14,607 nt of DNA from Bacteroidota bacterium (lineage in GTDB: Bacteria; Bacteroidota; Bacteroidia; Chitinophagales; UBA2359). The stretch lies in contig JAHDGT010000064.1 of the NCBI GenBank assembly GCA_020631675.1, forward strand, positions 1 through 14,607, written 5' to 3'. The position numbers were made by a program, and so were the translations under genes. Below are positions 12,997 through 14,607 of this stretch, in pieces (the first letter of the stretch is position 1; the number at the start of each line of letters is the position of its first letter). Below the pieces are notes generated by a model. It was not told the DNA's origin. It did no database searches and was given only the letters and a program-made list of their open reading frames with translations.

Positions 12997-13806
12997 ATGA
13001 AACAAACCCAACTCCAGCAACTCTCCGTCCACGTGCAACAACTCGCCGTAGAAGTAGGCCAATTCATTAGAAGCGAAGCCGGTAAGATCAGTCACCAAGA
13101 AGCCGATGAGAAGTACCTGAATAACTTAGTGAGCTATGTGGATGTGACCAGCGAGCAACGCTTGGTGGCCGCACTCAGTAAAATGCTACCAGAAGCCGGC
13201 TTTGTGACCGAAGAAGGAACGGTAGCGCATGAAAGCGATAAAGCCTACCAATGGATCATTGACCCCTTAGATGGCACCACCAATTTTCTGTACGGTATTC
13301 CCAGCTATGCGGTGAGCATTGCTTTGGCTTGGGAAGGGGAAGTGATTTTAGGTGTGGTCAATGAAGTCAATAGATACGAATGCTTTTCGGCGATCAAGGA
13401 TGGAGGGGCTTATTTGAATGGTAATAAGATTCAGGTGAGTGATACCGCTGATCTAAAGCGTTCTTTATTGGCGACAGGCTTCCCATATTTTAAGTTGGAG
13501 GAGGTGGATGAGTACCTCGCCATCTTTAAAGACTTTATGTATGCTACAAGGGGGCTGCGTAGATTAGGGGCAGCGGCAGTGGATCTTTGCTATGTGGCCT
13601 GTGGCAAATTCGACGGCTATTTTGAAGCGAATCTCAGTCCGTGGGACGTAGCAGCAGGTGGCTTGATCGTGAAAGAGGCGGGCGGCGAGATGAGTGATTT
13701 TGATGGACATCCTAGGAATTGGCTGCAAGCCAAAACCATTTTAGCCAGCAATAAAAAGCTACATCTGGATATGGAGATGGTGATACAAAAGCATTGGTCG
13801 GCATGA
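12997..13806 (+). CDS. Inositol monophosphatase family protein
   Basis: A 269-residue protein of the Mg-dependent, Li-sensitive inositol monophosphatase superfamily, of normal length (260-270). Metal-binding motifs are VTEEGT (E72/E73), the signature WIIDPLDGTTNF with D89 and D92 (86-97), and SPWDVAAGGLIVKEAGG with D217. RRLGAAAVDL (188-197) is also conserved. It hydrolyses a sugar or inositol phosphate in the cytoplasm; the family also includes SuhB and CysQ-like 3'-phosphoadenosine phosphatases, and the motif set fits the IMPase/SuhB side better. The start is ATG 12997 (MKQTQLQQL); the longer TTG reading overlaps the promoter element. The stop codon overlaps the next gene's ATG (ATGA), which indicates translational coupling. 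Confidence 0.93.
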   Translation: MKQTQLQQLSVHVQQLAVEVGQFIRSEAGKISHQEADEKYLNNLVSYVDVTSEQRLVAALSKMLPEAGFVTEEGTVAHESDKAYQWIIDPLDGTTNFLYGIPSYAVSIALAWEGEVILGVVNEVNRYECFSAIKDGGAYLNGNKIQVSDTADLKRSLLATGFPYFKLEEVDEYLAIFKDFMYATRGLRRLGAAAVDLCYVACGKFDGYFEANLSPWDVAAGGLIVKEAGGEMSDFDGHPRNWLQAKTILASNKKLHLDMEMVIQKHWSA

Positions 13807-14315
13807 AGAAAATAGGTATACTCTCAGATACCCACGGCTATTTGGATCCCGCCATCTACAAGCATTTTGAAGATCGGGACGAACTCTGGCATGCTGGAGA
13901 CATCGGCGACCTGGCTTTAGCGGATGAACTAGCAGCCTTCAAACCCCTTAGAGCCGTCTACGGCAATATTGACGGACATGAAGTGCGCTGGGAATACCCC
14001 GAAGACCTTTGGTTTGAAGTAGAGGGGGTAAAGGTTTGGATGACCCATATCGCCAATACCCCGCCTCGCTACTTGCCAAGGATCAAAGAGGGTTTAGTAG
14101 AAAACCGTCCGCAGATATTGGTGTGCGGACATTCGCATATTTTACGGGTGGAGTATGTGAAACGCTATGGCGTGCTGCATATTAATCCGGGTGCGGTGGG
14201 TATTAAGGGTTTTCACAAAGTGCGCACCATGATCCGACTATCTATTGATGGGGATAAAATCTTTGATTGCGAAGTGATAGAGATGGGGGAGCGGCATCCG
14301 AGGAAGAAAGCTTAG
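13803..14315 (+). CDS. YfcE-like metallophosphoesterase
   Basis: A 170-residue single-domain calcineurin-like phosphoesterase of the YfcE/MJ0936 type (about 160-185 residues). All expected metal ligands are visible: D9 and H11 (SDTHG), D33 (HAGDIGD), N55 (YGNIDGH), H82 (MTHI), and H110 and H112 (CGHSH), plus a terminal NPGAVGIKG segment. It probably forms a di-Mn centre and acts as a phosphodiesterase in the cytoplasm; the natural substrate is not known. The ATG at 13803 overlaps the stop of the upstream phosphatase gene by four bases (ATGA), so the pair is an operon. The TTG at 13794 is a possible but unlikely earlier start. About 145 bp after the stop comes the third structured repeat. Confidence 0.92.
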   Translation: MKKIGILSDTHGYLDPAIYKHFEDRDELWHAGDIGDLALADELAAFKPLRAVYGNIDGHEVRWEYPEDLWFEVEGVKVWMTHIANTPPRYLPRIKEGLVENRPQILVCGHSHILRVEYVKRYGVLHINPGAVGIKGFHKVRTMIRLSIDGDKIFDCEVIEMGERHPRKKA

Positions 14316-14343
14316 TCAGTGCTTAGACGGTCATTTTTTGCTG

Positions 14344-14378
14344 ACCACAAAGAACGAAGAACACAAAGGGGCACGAAG
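14344..14378. repeat. Short degenerate CACAAAG/CACGAAG direct repeats
   Basis: ACCACAAAGAACGAAG followed by AACACAAAGGGGCACGAAG contains four imperfect units of about 8-10 bases (CACAAAG, ACGAAG, CACAAAG, CACGAAG). It lies 28 bp after the phosphoesterase stop. Similar AAAG-type runs are, to my knowledge, common in Bacteroidota intergenic DNA; no function is evident. Confidence 0.45.
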
Positions 14379-14436
14379 ATTTTTTGAGTGTATTAGCATC
14401 CTATTTTCCTTGCTTTTCGTTTTTAATCCTGTACCA

Positions 14437-14454
14437 TGCTTACCTACTGTTTTT
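14437..14454. repeat. 18-bp exact repeat, copy b (also 4280-4297)
   Basis: TGCTTACCTACTGTTTTT is identical to 4280-4297 and lies 6 bp before the third structured element. It may mark an edge of that element or an independent short repeat. Confidence 0.5.
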
Positions 14455-14460
14455 GCTATT

Positions 14461-14607
14461 GCGTACGCGCAAGGGATTGCAGTGGTATGAGGTGAGCCCA
14501 AAGGCTATTGAGCGGCGGCGTACAAAGGCGGCCCAGAGGTAGCCATTTGTACGCCTGCCAGCGAAAAGCCTTTGGGCTTGCCGAATTTAACGGAAAGCCC
14601 GGTACCC
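14461..14607 (+). ncRNA. Candidate structured RNA core, copy 3 (divergent, may continue past window)
   Basis: A plus-strand relative of the cores at 1471-1608 and 8218-8355. It starts with a TTGCG-TACG-CGCAA mini-hairpin and GCGCAAGGGATTGCAGTGG, similar to GCGCAAAGGATAGCAGCGG in the others. It then has AGCCCAAAGGCT (14495-14506) pairing perfectly with AGCCTTTGGGCT (14567-14578), an inner stem GGCGTACAAA (14517-14526) with TTTGTACGCC (14546-14555), and the invariant 19-nt loop (14527-14545). It ends GAATTTAACGGAAAGCCCGG, matching GAATTTTAGCGGATAGCCTGG. The inner stem differs from copies 1 and 2 at two positions, both compensated. It lies 3' of the phosphoesterase gene in sense orientation. Confidence 0.6.

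Noticed and set aside
14329..14346. GGTCA/TGACC hairpin after the phosphoesterase gene as a terminator
   Set aside because: Only a 5-bp stem with the T-run inside the loop rather than after the stem; not a convincing terminator.

Overview
The window looks like a chromosomal segment of a Bacteroidota bacterium, possibly a marine Cytophagia-type lineage (that rank is a guess). The phylum call rests on a type IX secretion (T9SS) C-terminal sorting domain, several TAnnTTTG-type -7 promoter elements, a short Bacteroidota-style Crp/Fnr regulator, DUF1566 and YHYH-domain proteins, a large AsmA-like protein, and weak or absent Shine-Dalgarno sequences. No rRNA, tRNA, CRISPR array, transposase or phage gene is visible.

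Layout. (1) 1-1235, minus strand: a truncated small membrane protein and an SDR oxidoreductase, probably one operon. (2) 1236-2448: no intact gene. It holds a 258-bp composite repeat and two gene remnants that abut: a P-domain/T9SS protein that has lost the middle of its P-domain, and the C-terminal end of a DUF1566 protein that still has its terminator. (3) 2449-4272: an overlapping nitroreductase/membrane-protein pair divergent from an HxlR-type regulator, with an inverted repeat in the shared intergenic region. (4) 4373-7999: a 1208-residue AsmA-like protein with an internal tandem duplication. (5) 8000-8398: a second copy of the 258-bp repeat. (6) 8399-12802, all minus strand: pirin, a lipoprotein-type amine oxidase, a Crp/Fnr regulator, a DUF2200 protein and a YHYH-domain lipoprotein. 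(7) 12997-14315, plus strand: inositol monophosphatase-family and YfcE-like phosphoesterase genes overlapping by four bases. (8) 14316-14607: a third, divergent copy of the structured repeat core, cut by the window end.

The most notable signal is the structured element. Its three copies (two minus, one plus) share an identical 19-nt loop, while the 10-bp stem around that loop differs between copies at two positions, both compensated. Each copy lies 3' of a gene and in that gene's sense orientation. This suggests a conserved RNA or hairpin structure carried as an interspersed repeat, perhaps a known Bacteroidota RNA family.

Two local regulatory circuits are proposed by inference. In one, a two-cysteine HxlR regulator controls the nitroreductase operon. 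In the other, the Crp/Fnr regulator, which keeps the R-E-xxx-R recognition residues of CRP, acts on a near-consensus CRP-type site in front of the amine oxidase gene.
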